From positions 1 to 26,078 of the forward strand of contig JAQGAU010000577.1 of the NCBI GenBank assembly GCA_034698045.1: a DNA stretch of 26,078 bases, written 5' to 3'. Positions within the stretch are counted from its first letter, which is position 1. Each line of letters starts with the position of its first letter. This stretch comes from Paramacrobiotus richtersi. Taxonomy: Eukaryota > Tardigrada > Eutardigrada > Parachela > Macrobiotidae. The position numbers were made by a program, and so were the translations under genes. Under the pieces are notes generated by a model. That model saw only the letters and a program-made list of their open reading frames with translations. It did no database searches and was not told the DNA's origin. Below are positions 1 to 9,339 of this stretch, piece after piece.

Positions 1-2
1 AA

Positions 3-212
3 GAACAATGGAGTTCCATCTTTTCACTTTCAAAAGGATTATATGGGTTCTGTCGCTTGTTTTCACCGATGCAACGGAACTCCTTCGCGCAAAACCTCCC
101 AAATGACCGGAATCTAGCCTTAATAAGATACACAGTGGATAAAAACCGGATTGGGGACTACAGGGATTTTGCGTCATACAACGCGTTAGTGTACTGCTAC
201 AAGCCAAATTAG
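3..212 (+). CDS. C-terminal part of an unidentified, possibly lipocalin-like secreted protein; truncated by the window edge
   Basis: This frame is open from the first bases to a TAG at 210-212, giving 69 residues with no initiator required inside the window, so it is the 3' end of a gene or last exon. The C-terminal part has a well-mixed, protein-like composition and ends ...SYNALVYCYKPN. That ending loosely recalls the last beta strand of lipocalins (a D/N-Y-A-L-V-Y-x-C pattern), but no other lipocalin motif is visible, so the family is only a suggestion. An AATAAA lies 25 nt after the stop, as expected for the end of an animal mRNA, and it supports a real 3' end. An overlapping ATG-initiated frame at 9-107 (signal-peptide-like but only 32 codons) is less convincing. 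Upstream exons lie outside the window. Confidence 0.45.
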   Translation, partial: EQWSSIFSLSKGLYGFCRLFSPMQRNSFAQNLPNDRNLALIRYTVDKNRIGDYRDFASYNALVYCYKPN

Positions 213-236
213 AAAAGCGATATTACAGCAGTGTTG

Positions 237-242
237 AATAAA
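237..242 (+). promoter_or_regulatory. AATAAA poly(A) signal
   Basis: An exact AATAAA hexamer 25 nt downstream of the TAG that ends the left-edge frame. It is the likely 3' processing signal of that gene. The hexamer alone is common in AT-rich DNA, so the support comes from its position. Confidence 0.45.
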
Positions 243-783
243 AGCGGCCAAATGTGGGTCTGTTCGCAATGTGTTATTGCCACATCGCGAATTTTCTCTC
301 GATAAGCAGCATCATTTCCACAAATGACGTACCGAAGAGACCTACAGCCACAACAGCGCGATGATCGAAAGTAGTTCCGCATTGGTCAGGAGAGGCTTAC
401 TGTGGCCGCGTTGCGTTCCCGGAAAGCGACCGAACATTTCCGGCCCTCCTAGCCTTCCGTCTACAGCTGAACCCGCCGGGGTATCCCAGCTGGTCGCGTG
501 ATAAGCAATCCCTTACGAATGTAATTAAAGCTCTGCCATCTGGTGGCTGCCTTTCCGATTGCACTTCCCCAGCGGATTCCATTAGGTAAGGGAAGCTGAC
601 ACTTTCGGTCGTACTCCTGTAACTCGTTCAGCCCTACGTGCCATGACCGGCTGCGTGTACTAAACGATTCTGACGGACCATGATGCCTGTTATGCGGTAC
701 TCGCATGTCAGTTTGCAGCCTCGCTCTTTAAGCGCGACGCAAATTGCAAATCCTGACCCAAGCCAACGCTTTCAAGGCGCCCC
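243..783. other. Intergenic stretch, no gene recognised
   Basis: Frames of 60 to 95 codons exist on the minus strand but have no splice, signal-peptide or family features. The 708-995 minus frame runs into the palindrome arm and is treated there. A short segment at about 430-495 resembles the right end of the window (about 25895-25970). Confidence 0.3.
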
Positions 784-1473
784 ACATTGATAGGATAAAC
801 TTTTGTTTGTTTTAAGGGGAAATTCTGCGTATTGTCATAACTAATAGCGAAATCATAACATCCGCGCATCTGTAAGCTATTTCCTAGCCGTCGTTGTTGT
901 TTATAATAACCAGAACGTCGATTGAAAGTGTCCAGAAATCCGGTTGTGCGCGCAACGTCCGGCTGTTGCACAATAGCAGCGAAAAGTTTGAACACATTTC
1001 CTTCTCAATTAATTCAGCGTCTCATCTAAACTTCTTTATGCTTATAATGCGCACATATGTGATACTCGTTCTAAACCATTCTCAGTCTTGAGGTATATTT
1101 CTGAAATTTCAAAATGAATTTTAAAATTTTTGAAATTCATTTTAAAATTACTGAAATATACCTCCGGGCTGAAAATGGTTCAGAACGATCATCATATAAA
1201 GGTGCAGTTTTTTATGTTAGCAGGAAGAAATTTGGATGAAACGCTGAATTATTTGAGAAGGAAATGTGTTTAAATGTTCTGCCGCTATTGTGGAACAGCC
1301 AGACGTTGCGCGCACAAACGGATTTCTGGACACTGTTTATCAAATTTTTGGTTATTATAAACAACAGCGCAGCTTGTTGAGAACCTTACAGATACGCAAC
1401 TGCCCTGTTTTCACCAATCGTTGTGACGTGGGCAGAATATAGCCTTAAAGTCAAAACAGATTCAGGTTAATGT
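784..1473. repeat. Large imperfect palindrome (about 330-bp inverted arms)
   Basis: The left arm (about 784-1114) and right arm (about 1140-1473) are inverted copies of each other, with the centre near 1127. The core is a near-perfect hairpin: gaggtatatttc at 1090 faces gaaatatacctc ending at 1164, with AT-rich sequence between. Outward, matching blocks include the TTTATAATAACCA-type segment, the GTCCAGAAATCCG segment and the CAACGTC...TGTTGCACAATAGC segment. Similarity continues until the motif AATGT/ACATT at the outer edges and then stops. Read outward from the centre, both arms encode nearly the same peptide, with a shared core AAIVxQPDVARTxGFLDT and then GYYKQQR. So the arms derive from one coding or element sequence duplicated in inverted orientation. 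It could be a foldback or MITE-like element or an inverted duplication of a gene fragment. No transposase is recognised. Confidence 0.8.
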
Positions 1474-2139
1474 AAGTTAAAATGCAATACACTGATTGAC
1501 AACAAGGCGGGTAATACTACGGAAAACTCGTGCCCTGCATTCCGGTTCCCCTATGTTCGACAAAAAGCCCAGCTGGTACCGATTTTGCTAATCGGAATTA
1601 ACACTGCTAATGGACAGAAGAGCAAATCGCAGCGAATAAGTATTTTAATTCCAGCAGCGATGACGCACGCTAATTTTGCTGTGCGTACCAAAGATATTCT
1701 GAGGAGTCAGTATGAGGGACTACTTGCGGGCAGATGTTACATTTCACCAATCGCTGCCAAAAGAGCGACGCATACGGTGGACAAGGACTTCTAGCTAAGT
1801 CACGGTTTCCGGAAGAAATCATGCAAGCTGTGGAAGTCCAGTGCGCATCAAGCAGAAAATGTCTTGTTCTCCAGGCGAGCCTTTCCGGCCAATACCGCAG
1901 GCGGGTTGTACTGCCATATTTAACGGGCAGTTTGTCTGCTTTGCGCAGGCTCCTCAGCTGCCATAAGAGCACCCATAAATTTCCCAGGCAGAGTAGATCT
2001 TTTTTCTTCAATGCCTTTTTTTAATAGCATAACGATAACGAACACATGGTTTTCGCACAATCGCGTGAAACACCGTTGAAAGAAGAAATTCAATCATTCA
2101 ACATTCGACCATCACAATCATATTCAATGTTGGGCACTC
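1474..2139. other. Unassigned stretch with a weak Cys-rich minus-strand frame
   Basis: Nothing here is recognised with confidence. Frames of 69 to 113 codons occur on both strands over 1585-2024. The least unlikely coding piece is on the minus strand from about 1952 to 1820, preceded by a possible AG acceptor. It gives about 43 residues with four cysteines and resembles part of a small extracellular Cys-rich domain. A frame of this length is expected by chance, so it is not called as a gene. Confidence 0.2.
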
Positions 2140-2275
2140 TGCCGTCTGTTTTTCGCACTAATCGAGGTGGCGATGCTGCTGTTTCTTTGATATTTGATTG
2201 TGCGTTGTAGTGTCTCGTTATGTGGGGCTGTGCACTTACCTTTGTATCGGCGGCTTTTGCTCAATAAACTAACTA
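2140..2275 (+). repeat. Dispersed repeat, copy A
   Basis: This segment is similar in the same orientation to 21640-21780. Shared blocks include GTCTGT...TTTCGC, TAATCGxGGTGGxGATGCTG, TTGTAGTGTCTC, CTGTGCACTT, GTxGGxGGCTTTTGC and a terminal CAATAAA. Similarity stops shortly after the CAATAAA in both copies, which suggests a common 3' end with its own poly(A) signal. That fits the 3' end of a retroelement, a solo LTR or a SINE. No target-site duplication was identified. Confidence 0.65.
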
Positions 2276-2936
2276 TTCAATCAGGAAATAAGTTACCACA
2301 AACAGGCCCAACGCCTGTACATTTCGTGGAGTTTCTTCAAACAGTCCGTGGTTCCGACGATGCAGTCCATGTGGATTTCTGTGGCAGTTCGCTGACGCTG
2401 GAACTCATTGGGATCGGGATTTCCCGGTGTGTTCTTTAAATCGCTTTCTGATTTCCTAGACGCATGTGGTAGCGGATGCTCCCAATGGGACCAGTCTCAC
2501 AAAGCCTAGGGGTACAACCAGGTATCTACCCTCCAGAATAGAGTGCAGCCGGATTTTCACACTCTGCTTTTTCTGCCGAGCCCGCTGCTATCGCGGTGTT
2601 CCTGAGATGTGACTGGGCGAGCTTTTCGAAGCATGTGACGTTTCGAGCAAGGCACAGGCGCGTTTGCAAGGAAAAGTGGTAAAACCGCGTTGACGGTTCC
2701 ATGTCAAAATTGTAGGATGTTCCCCGGAATGGAACGCCGGCTGAAACTTGGGCAATAATGTTGTTCAACGCATCGCATCGGGAGTGTCATCCGGCGGAGA
2801 ACGTATAGGCGATTGTGTCCATTCTTCGTCACTTCCACTCCACATTTGACACACTGGTTAGACTGGCATATGTTAACACCCGGTCGTTGCGTAAAGCTGC
2901 GCCGACTGCTTATGTGTTGACGATTCTGAATTGCAG

Positions 2937-3748
2937 AAAACAAGGTCTTGCTTGAAACCGTACTACCGCTAAAAGCATGTAGGGGTTTTCGCTTTTCGGG
3001 AGTTCTTATAGATAACTTTTTTTCATCCATTCTTTGGGATTGACAACGTTTTAGAACCGAAGTTGACTGAGTTGTATCAGCCTGACTGAGACAAGGTGGC
3101 AGTCTCATCCAATACAGACAGTCGAAATCCAATATTTGAGGACATTCGTGACTTCTTCCAGGATATCCGTGTCCGGAACTTGATCCTATGCCAGACTGAT
3201 GCTGATTCATCGGAAGCCACCGGAACTGGTATGTGACACTTGGATGATAGATAATATCCTAGACATTTACAAAAAGGAATTCCAGCTGGGTTTGGAAACA
3301 TCTGACGAATAAAGCGAGCTCCTAGAGCGGTGTCTCTCCGCTCGGGGGGGCAAGCTGACAAAAAGTGGGAAGCGACTGAAGACACTAAAACGTAAGCGAA
3401 GCCACTGCAGAAACTCGTGGAGCGTGGCAAATTAAACCTAATACGCGTTAAATAAAGACTCCTAGTTTTTACAGCCTCCCACGCGTCTCCTACCCTGAAT
3501 CATCCAGGATCAACTCCTTCCAAGCTGTAAACGTTCCCCTCACTGCTTCAACAGCCCTTTTCTCGAATACCGTCCGCGTAGTGAGCGATCAGTATCAACT
3601 GCCATGTATTCCGCTGAAGACCTCTGTTAAGGCTAACGGAAAGGCTGAATGCAGATGGGCCTCTCGTGTCATAAATCCGAGGGCAGAACTTATTCCACTG
3701 AAAGCTACCAACGTTGCATGTGGGTTTCATTTTCGACCCTTTGGCTGA
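2937..3748 (+). pseudogene. Possible decayed multi-exon gene of unknown family
   Basis: Three exon-like blocks join with consistent phase. Block 1 starts after ttgcag (2936) and runs to 3228, ending G|GTATGT. A 48-nt intron (3229-3276) follows, then block 2 to 3391 (AC|GTAAGC). An 83-nt intron ends in tttttacag, and block 3 runs from 3475 to a TGA at 3746-3748, with 90 open codons. AATAAA follows at 3834-3839. Across both junctions the split codons are restored. The reading is damaged: one frame change near 3036-3041 and in-frame TGA codons at 3087-3089 and 3303-3305. More exon-like pieces may lie upstream (for example 2460-2520, after tttcctag). The protein has motifs such as NPIFEDIRDFFQDIRVRNL but matches no family I know. 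Open frames of this size can arise by chance, so the main support is the phase agreement and the poly(A) signal. The long minus-strand frames here are probably shadows. Confidence 0.38.
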
Positions 3749-3833
3749 TAATTACCACAAACCGAGCACAAATTCAGTTATAATACTCAGTAATCGAGTC
3801 AGTATGCTACTTGAGCTTTGATGCATGATATAA

Positions 3834-3895
3834 AATAAAAGCATGAAATAAAATTATAGTAAACAAAATGCTTTTAATAAAATGCGGCATAAATA
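3834..3895 (+). promoter_or_regulatory. Cluster of AATAAA-type poly(A) signals
   Basis: Several AATAAA hexamers occur within about 60 bases of AT-rich sequence, the first at 3834-3839, 86 nt after the terminal TGA of the preceding plus-strand gene candidate. This is the arrangement of a 3' UTR end, but base composition alone could also generate it. Confidence 0.4.
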
Positions 3896-3959
3896 AATTT
3901 CGGCAAAAGTCTTAGCCCACGAACGCCCACCGATTCCGATTTGGAACCATGGGGAGCCA

Positions 3960-4515
3960 ATTTTTTCACACGAACCGTTGATGTAATTACCCGTACTGTC
4001 TTTTCAGACTGAGACCAGAGGTCCAGAGTATCAAACTATAAGTCTTTAACTGACCATAACGGTATTGACCAGAGACCATGTGGCCTCTGAAAACGGTCAT
4101 TTTTCGACTTTTCAGACTCTTTCAGCTTCTTCCAGGCTCACGAGTGTTAGGGTCAGTAAAAAAAACTGAAAAATTTTAAAGAGTGTACCTTAGGTGCTCT
4201 GCCAAATGTAATTTTCACACACAATGGTCCTTCAACTGGTCAGCCGGTAGCTGACCATGAAGCAATGATGCCTTTTTTATATGGGTGGGCACGACGACTT
4301 TAAACTAATTTCTTGATTTATTTTCTGATAAAACACTAGGCAGTTTGAAGCACCACAGCAAAGTACTGTCCGTCGCAGTTTTCTGGGCTATCTGCTAGTG
4401 CTGATTAGGTGGTCATCGTAGTGACCACTGGACGTTGTGACGGATGACCACATGAACACGCTGCGTCACCGGTTGTCCCCTGTCCATTATGTATCATGGG
4501 CCTTGTTTACTGAGA
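3960..4515. other. Non-coding stretch rich in TGACCA/TGGTCA motifs
   Basis: No gene is recognised. The hexamer TGACCA and its complement TGGTCA, or close variants, occur repeatedly: near 4053, 4068, 4238, 4251, 4412, 4424 and 4446. One pair forms a perfect palindrome with 8-bp arms (TGGTCAGC, 5-bp spacer, GCTGACCA) at about 4237-4257. A related palindrome (CTGACC, TAT, GGTCAG) lies near 5128-5142, on the other side of the 4616-5067 gene. These may be protein-binding half-sites or remnants of terminal repeats. Confidence 0.35.
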
Positions 4516-4615
4516 AAAACATGGCTTGACTGTGGATTATTGTTTCTCCCTTTTGTACACGTCTCGTTTTGACTGTACCTGTCTAATTTGCACTGTATGT
4601 GCCATAGCTAACTCC

Positions 4616-5067
4616 ATGGCGTTGCTTTTCGGACTCTGGTTGATGACAACGACGGCGCAAGCGGTCATTCCATACAGGACCAGTACCATAAATGAGCAAC
4701 GATACACCTTTGCCCAGTTTGTTCGTTATTCAAAGGAACAATACAGAGCAACCGGAACATATCCCTGTATTCGCGTAGTGGTCAGTTCCAGAATCCGCAA
4801 AGCGAAGAATGGCTCCCTATTTTGTGGTTCATTTTGTGAGGGTCATCTGAGCTTGCAAAACTCAGGGAACTTGATTGTTACCCCAGAAAAGCCGTTTTTT
4901 CATACGATTTTCCTCGTAAAATAAAACGTGGTTTTTACAACTGCCCATTGGTCATTCGGACGACCCCCCGGTACATCCCAGTGGATCTCCCTAGTAAAAC
5001 GGACCATAACCAGTGCTACAAGGATTGGCAAACTTTCGTGGCGCATTTAGAAAAAGATAAGATTTAA
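4616..5067 (+). pseudogene. Small secreted protein, frameshifted at a T-run
   Basis: The ATG at 4616 opens a frame with a clear signal peptide (MALLFGLWLMTTTAQA). It continues for about 95 codons of protein-like sequence with paired cysteines (LFCGSFC). After the six-T run at 4895-4900 this frame soon meets a stop at 4922-4924. The frame one base over continues with similar character for about 55 codons, through PLVIRTTPRYIPVDLPS and NQCYKDWQTFV, to a TAA at 5065-5067. One extra T in the run would join both halves into a secreted protein of about 150 residues with about six cysteines. The break is therefore either a homopolymer read error or a genuine one-base deletion. An upstream in-frame ATG-like start at 4526 is unlikely because it would bury the signal peptide. 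The family is not recognised. It may be an intact gene if the T-run is wrong. Confidence 0.55.
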
Positions 5068-5546
5068 TGCAGTGAAACTTTAATCATGCCCGCCGATGCC
5101 AAAATGGCATCATGCTACCCTCGCTGACCTATGGTCAGAAAAAACCTCAGAAAAATATATTTTCTTAAGTAGATTTTTTGATCAGTAGATGCAAGTTTTA
5201 AGCTCTGAAGTTGCACTCTTTCTGGTCCTTTCTTGCTTATGTTTGTTTACATTTAGTGAACCGTTTCCAGCTGTGCTAGGGTAGTGGTGTTCACCGAACG
5301 GCAGTGCGGTAATTTGTAAAATACAACACCAACTTGGACATTGCTAAATACACTTTTGTACTCGTAATAAAACGTATTTTTTAAATACTTTCATTACTAA
5401 CACAGACGAATTTTCTTTTCTACAAACATATCGTTAAATTTTTGAGAATTATTTTCTTTCTGACACCGATTGTTGGGAAGTGATATATATTTTTGACATG
5501 TTGCAGATTCGTTCAATCCAGGCAATTACATAATAGCCACGCGTTA
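5068..5546. other. AT-rich intergenic stretch
   Basis: No gene is recognised. It contains an AATAAA at about 5366 on the plus strand and the small CTGACC/GGTCAG palindrome near 5130. It lies between the 3' ends of two convergent genes (4616-5067 plus and 5547-6218 minus), so it probably holds both 3' UTRs. Confidence 0.4.
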
Positions 5547-6218
5547 TTAGAAAATCAGGCATGGTCTTCTGCGGTTGTGATCGTAATCCTTTGAAATCGT
5601 TTGGGCTATACATCTTTCTAGTGCGATGTTTGTGCCACATAAACAGGGCACAGACTTCCGGGTACGGTAAACTTGTCCCTGTAGTCTGTATACGTACTCG
5701 TACAGTCTTACACCTGGTAGATGAATACACGCGGACTTTGAATACGCAGTCGTCTAATAACCGGTGGTGCATGTAGTACGTACGTATCGCGTACTGTCCG
5801 TAGGAGATGTGTGTTTTACACTAGTATACTAAAAATACGCACTTAGAGTACCTTTAAGGAAGTTGCAGTAAAAAATCGGTTTGGATTGGGGCAGTGTTCG
5901 TTGCAAAATGGACTGGGGGGTGTAGGATTGTCTAGGAGCAAACTGTCCCCAGTGCTGCAGGAAGTGTCACCCTGTGGTAGTAATGCAAGAACAAAGTTCA
6001 GCCCATGTGGCAGAATAACCAGAAACCTTGACAGTTTGCTGCACTCACACCGATAATTTGAATGGTCACGAAGGTGACATAAAGAGCACCTGTTGGAGCA
6101 GGTGATGATATGTCAAGAGTGCAGGTCGTACCGGCAGCCATGGCACTTGCAGTAATAACGTATATGACTGTTGCACCCGGTGCAATGATATCACTGGGAG
6201 CTCCGCACATCGATTTAA
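5547..6218 (-). CDS. CUB-like secreted protein, three exons, first exon not found
   Basis: Three minus-strand exons join with exact phase. Exon a, 6218-6049, follows an acceptor tttgtatttcag and ends GGT|GTGAGT. Exon b, 5971-5852, follows ttactaccacag and ends AAAG|GTACTC. Exon c, 5753-5547, follows ggttattag and ends TAA. The introns are 77 nt (5972-6048) and 98 nt (5754-5851). Exon a starts with two bases of a split codon. The 164 residues read like a CUB-type beta-sandwich: CGAPSDIIAPGATVIYVI, a TCTLDIS strand, LYVTFVTIQIIGG, then TSCSTGDSLLLDNP and FCNEHCP, matching the Cys and acidic D-x-L pattern of CUB domains. A basic Cys-containing tail follows (VPCLCGTNIALERC). A signal-peptide exon must lie upstream, beyond 6221, and was not located. 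It may be displaced by the recombinase relic whose frame reaches this point. Family assignment is by pattern only. The gene looks intact over the exons seen. Confidence 0.6.
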
Positions 6219-6429
6219 CTGAAATACAAAAACAGTGACATTATTGAGTGACCTTTCCTGTCATGTGACGGGAGAAACGTATAAGCGGATGCAAGGGGAA
6301 TGGATTTGATAATCCCATGGGCAGTTAACTGCCGGGCTGCAGGACAAAAACATACAAACAAGGCGGCTGCCGAGCAGTCTGGCCTCAAACCCCCAACACC
6401 ATCAGTGCAAGAGAAAATGCGTAAGGGTG

Positions 6430-7180
6430 CGCTGAACTGCTTCCGGACGCTGTCGCTGTTTTCAGTGTTCGTGCGATAACAATCGCTACGCCAGTTTCCT
6501 TGTGCTTTATTTGCGTGCTCTGAAATTTCTGCCTGAAACCCGAGCGTTGCACCTCCCCTCCTAAACGCGTGCTTTGAGATACGACCTGTATCAATCCCTG
6601 CCATCTTGAGAAGGGTTTTTAATGTCCGATTGAAATGGTTCGCGGTCAGTGGCTGCAGTCTTCCGTGCACCATAAAAGCGAATACGGGATCGCATGACTT
6701 TATAGGATTTTGTCTGCGGACTAGATTCAAATTCCAGGCCGGAAACATAGTAGCTGACTGTTCGCTGGCACAAAGCGTGATCTGCAAGGTTTGCCCTTCG
6801 AAGCGGGTGGTTTTTATGACCAGAACTGTGAGCGTCACAATTCCATCGTTTTGGAAATCGACATGTTGCCACTGCAGAGAATCCCCGCTGCGTCCGGCGT
6901 TTACGAAAAGATTCGATCCGCGCAACAGCGAGTGCAGCGCCACCAAACATGCTGTCCACAACGGCAGACGAATGTGCGGCGGTAATGAGCCAAGGTTCTG
7001 GTAGACTGCAAGTAAATGATTAACTGATATCGGATCTCGTTTGAAAGGACGCTCTGTCCGACTGCGCTGGACACCAACTAACGCCTGCTTAATGGAGAAG
7101 TGTGAGAGACTGGCGCTTTCAGTCCGTTGATGTTATGCAAAAGAAGGCACAACATAAAATCGCCACATTTTAAGCAATTG
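6430..7180 (-). pseudogene. Tyrosine recombinase of a mobile element (DIRS/Crypton-type relatives), decayed
   Basis: The minus strand encodes a phage-integrase-fold recombinase of the kind widespread in animal mobile elements. One frame is open from 7132 down to 6215. In order it shows a linker (IKQALVGVQRS...PFKRDPISVNHLL), the first catalytic arginine in SLLRGSNL (about 6920), a lysine in VLVIKTTRFEGQ, and the HxxR box in RISKHAFRRGGATLGFQAE (about 6570-6560). A GNWRSDCY segment follows in the place of the family's GDWxSDAYxRYL. The usual nucleophilic tyrosine, eight residues after the tryptophan, is not there. Upstream the family-like sequence (LLHNINGLKAPVS) sits in another frame, so there is a frameshift near 7095-7110. 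The N-terminal core-binding region is otherwise absent. After about 6470 the frame no longer resembles the family. It is a dead remnant. No terminal repeats or split direct repeats were found, so the element type is open. Confidence 0.75.
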
Positions 7181-9289
7181 AGAACATCATGATGTATGAT
7201 GAGTAAGTCAAAGAACTAAACACGCATAATTCCAGTGTCGGGCGGGTGGGCGGAAATGCAATTAAGGCAAACTGCAAATGACGGATCCGGCACGGTGAGC
7301 CGCTGCGCTTTCACAGGGCTGCAGCAACAAGGGGCAGCTGGGGAGGAGTCACCAACCGTCCAAAAATAAACAAATTTCGCTACAAAATCTTTCCCATTAA
7401 GTGAACCCGTGGCCTGACGTTTCTTATTTTGCAGACATGTTTCGCCGTTCATATGCCAGCAGCGTCTGTCGCTCGTGAACTTCAGCAATACCGGTACAGC
7501 GAACAGTAGACGAGTAGCCCGAAAACCCAGTATTCCGTTAAAATAGTCAAAGAAAGATATAAAATCAGCATGCATGGTCTTTTACGGTCCTGTTTTGCAA
7601 ATTTGACTGGTTACCGCGAGCAGGGTACCTTGTAAAGCAGATGCCATGATATTGCATCAATCGCTAACGTCTCTGTTTTTCTAGAGCAACGACCACTCTA
7701 AAGTTGCTACCGAAAATTGGTTTTTCAGGTTTTGTCCCATTTTTGCCTAGGATACATCAATATAGAGTTGCACCTTTGCGAACAGGAACCGAAAATTAGA
7801 AGGGACGGAAAATGGCATTAAAAAATCGGTAATGAAACAAGTAGGAAGGGGAATCCAAGTTAGGATGAGCAATTCCTACACCATTCAGGATTAAGTAACA
7901 GTAAAGAGCACTGCATTTTGGTGCAGAATTTAGTTCGAGCTACTTTGGGATACTTGGGAGTGAAAATCATTTCTGCCACTCGCACGGGAGTAGTACTTGG
8001 CATGTCTGCCACCCCCGTCTTAAAGCGGTGGTGCTCTACCAGTACAGAAATACGTTTCTTGACCATAAAGCTGGTGGAATTTGAACGTGCCGCAAATTTC
8101 TTCCGCATCACTCCTATCTGACCGGGCGAATGCAGCGCACTAGAACGGAAAGCAGTGCATCCAGCCGGCTACCTGTGATCAACCACGAAACCGTTTATAA
8201 ACGAGTTTCCCTCTACCATGTTTTCGTCCAACCGTACACGGAGCTGTGCACCGCTGTGGTCGTCGGCATCTGTGGACTGTGGGTGAGCGAGAGAAGCTGC
8301 CGGAACGGTAACATGCAGCCTTGAGGACTATACCCGACTACAGAATGTGGGCTACACGGGAACTGCACGGGCAACTGGGTGGCACGACGGTTTTCGGCCA
8401 GCTGTCGCAAACAGAATGCAGTGTGGCAGTTTACCATCGATACCTGACTAGTTTTGACTTATCACCATACTAGTATATGCACGACCTACTTCCGTTCAAA
8501 GATATTGCCCAACGATGCAATATACGGCGGGAAGAACGGCTGAAGTCAGAGCGAAACGCGCATCTTGCAGTGTGGTTGTGTAGCTTTTTCTGTTTTTTTG
8601 TAGTTTCTAAGAATCTTTGGTAGTAGGTCATTTTTCATTTGTTCCTTCAGACTGAAACTGACATGCATACTGCATGTCTGTGAGAAACCGCCAGAAAGCC
8701 ATAAAGGCGACACTCTTTATGGCAATTTCGCCCTGGCACTGCGGGGTACTGCAGGCCGAAACCCGGAAACCGGAATACTGCCGTATGGCAAGACAGAACA
8801 CGCCGACTGAATATCAGAAAGACGAGCTCGACACATTCGAGCCGTCTGCAAAGCAAGAAAAGAGAAAAGCACGCCACGTCCTCACACATCACATCACACA
8901 TCACACCGCCGAGATAATGCGCAAACCCACACTACAGACACACACGAGCACACGCGCGCCGACCGAAGGGACTACCGTGGGCGGGAGCGTATAACCTCGT
9001 CACAGGACCCAGAAATCACTCTGACTGCCAAAACGCGCTTATCTTGGTATCTGCTAAAAGCGTTTTTTTATGTAAGAGCAGATACATGTCAGCTAACGGC
9101 ATCGTTGTCTGTTGAGTGTGACGACCCTTTCTACCAGCCGAAAGCATAATCGACCGCAAATGTTCTCCTAAAGCATACATCTGGTCCAACAACTGCCGTT
9201 ATTCCTTCAGCTCAAGCAACACCTGTTCCTCACCAGTATCCTCACCTCAGTCTCGTGCTTTGTTATTTTGGTCCTATGCTCACGCTGGA
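7181..9289. other. Gap of about 2.1 kb with no recognised gene
   Basis: Frames of 60 to 119 codons occur on both strands, including minus 7575-7216, opposing frames at about 7860-8120 and plus 8674-8994. None has a recognisable domain, and overlapping opposite-strand frames of similar length cannot both be real. The plus frame ending near 8285 meets a good donor-like site (TGTGG|GTGAGC), which could mark an exon end. A CA/CAT-rich simple stretch lies at about 8881-8950. A short hairpin, AAAACGCG facing GCGTTTTT, lies near 9030-9068. Confidence 0.3.
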
Positions 9290-9339
9290 GGATTCCAACT
9301 TGTGAAATGAAGTGACCCTTTTGTTTGTGAGCAAACGTT

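Noticed and set aside
2427-2459. A 33-nt intron joining 2460-2520 to an upstream exon
   Set aside because: The phase agrees, but 33 nt is shorter than other introns in this window (48 to 98 nt), and both flanking frames are short. It is mentioned only as a possibility.
2704-3430. Long overlapping minus-strand frames (168 and 117 codons)
   Set aside because: They overlap the plus-strand exon chain at 2937-3748, which has phase-correct splice sites and a poly(A) signal. The minus peptides have no signal, membrane or family features.
6385-7004. Frames of 64 to 132 codons on both strands inside the recombinase region
   Set aside because: They are shadow frames of the recombinase reading frame, which carries recognisable catalytic motifs in order.
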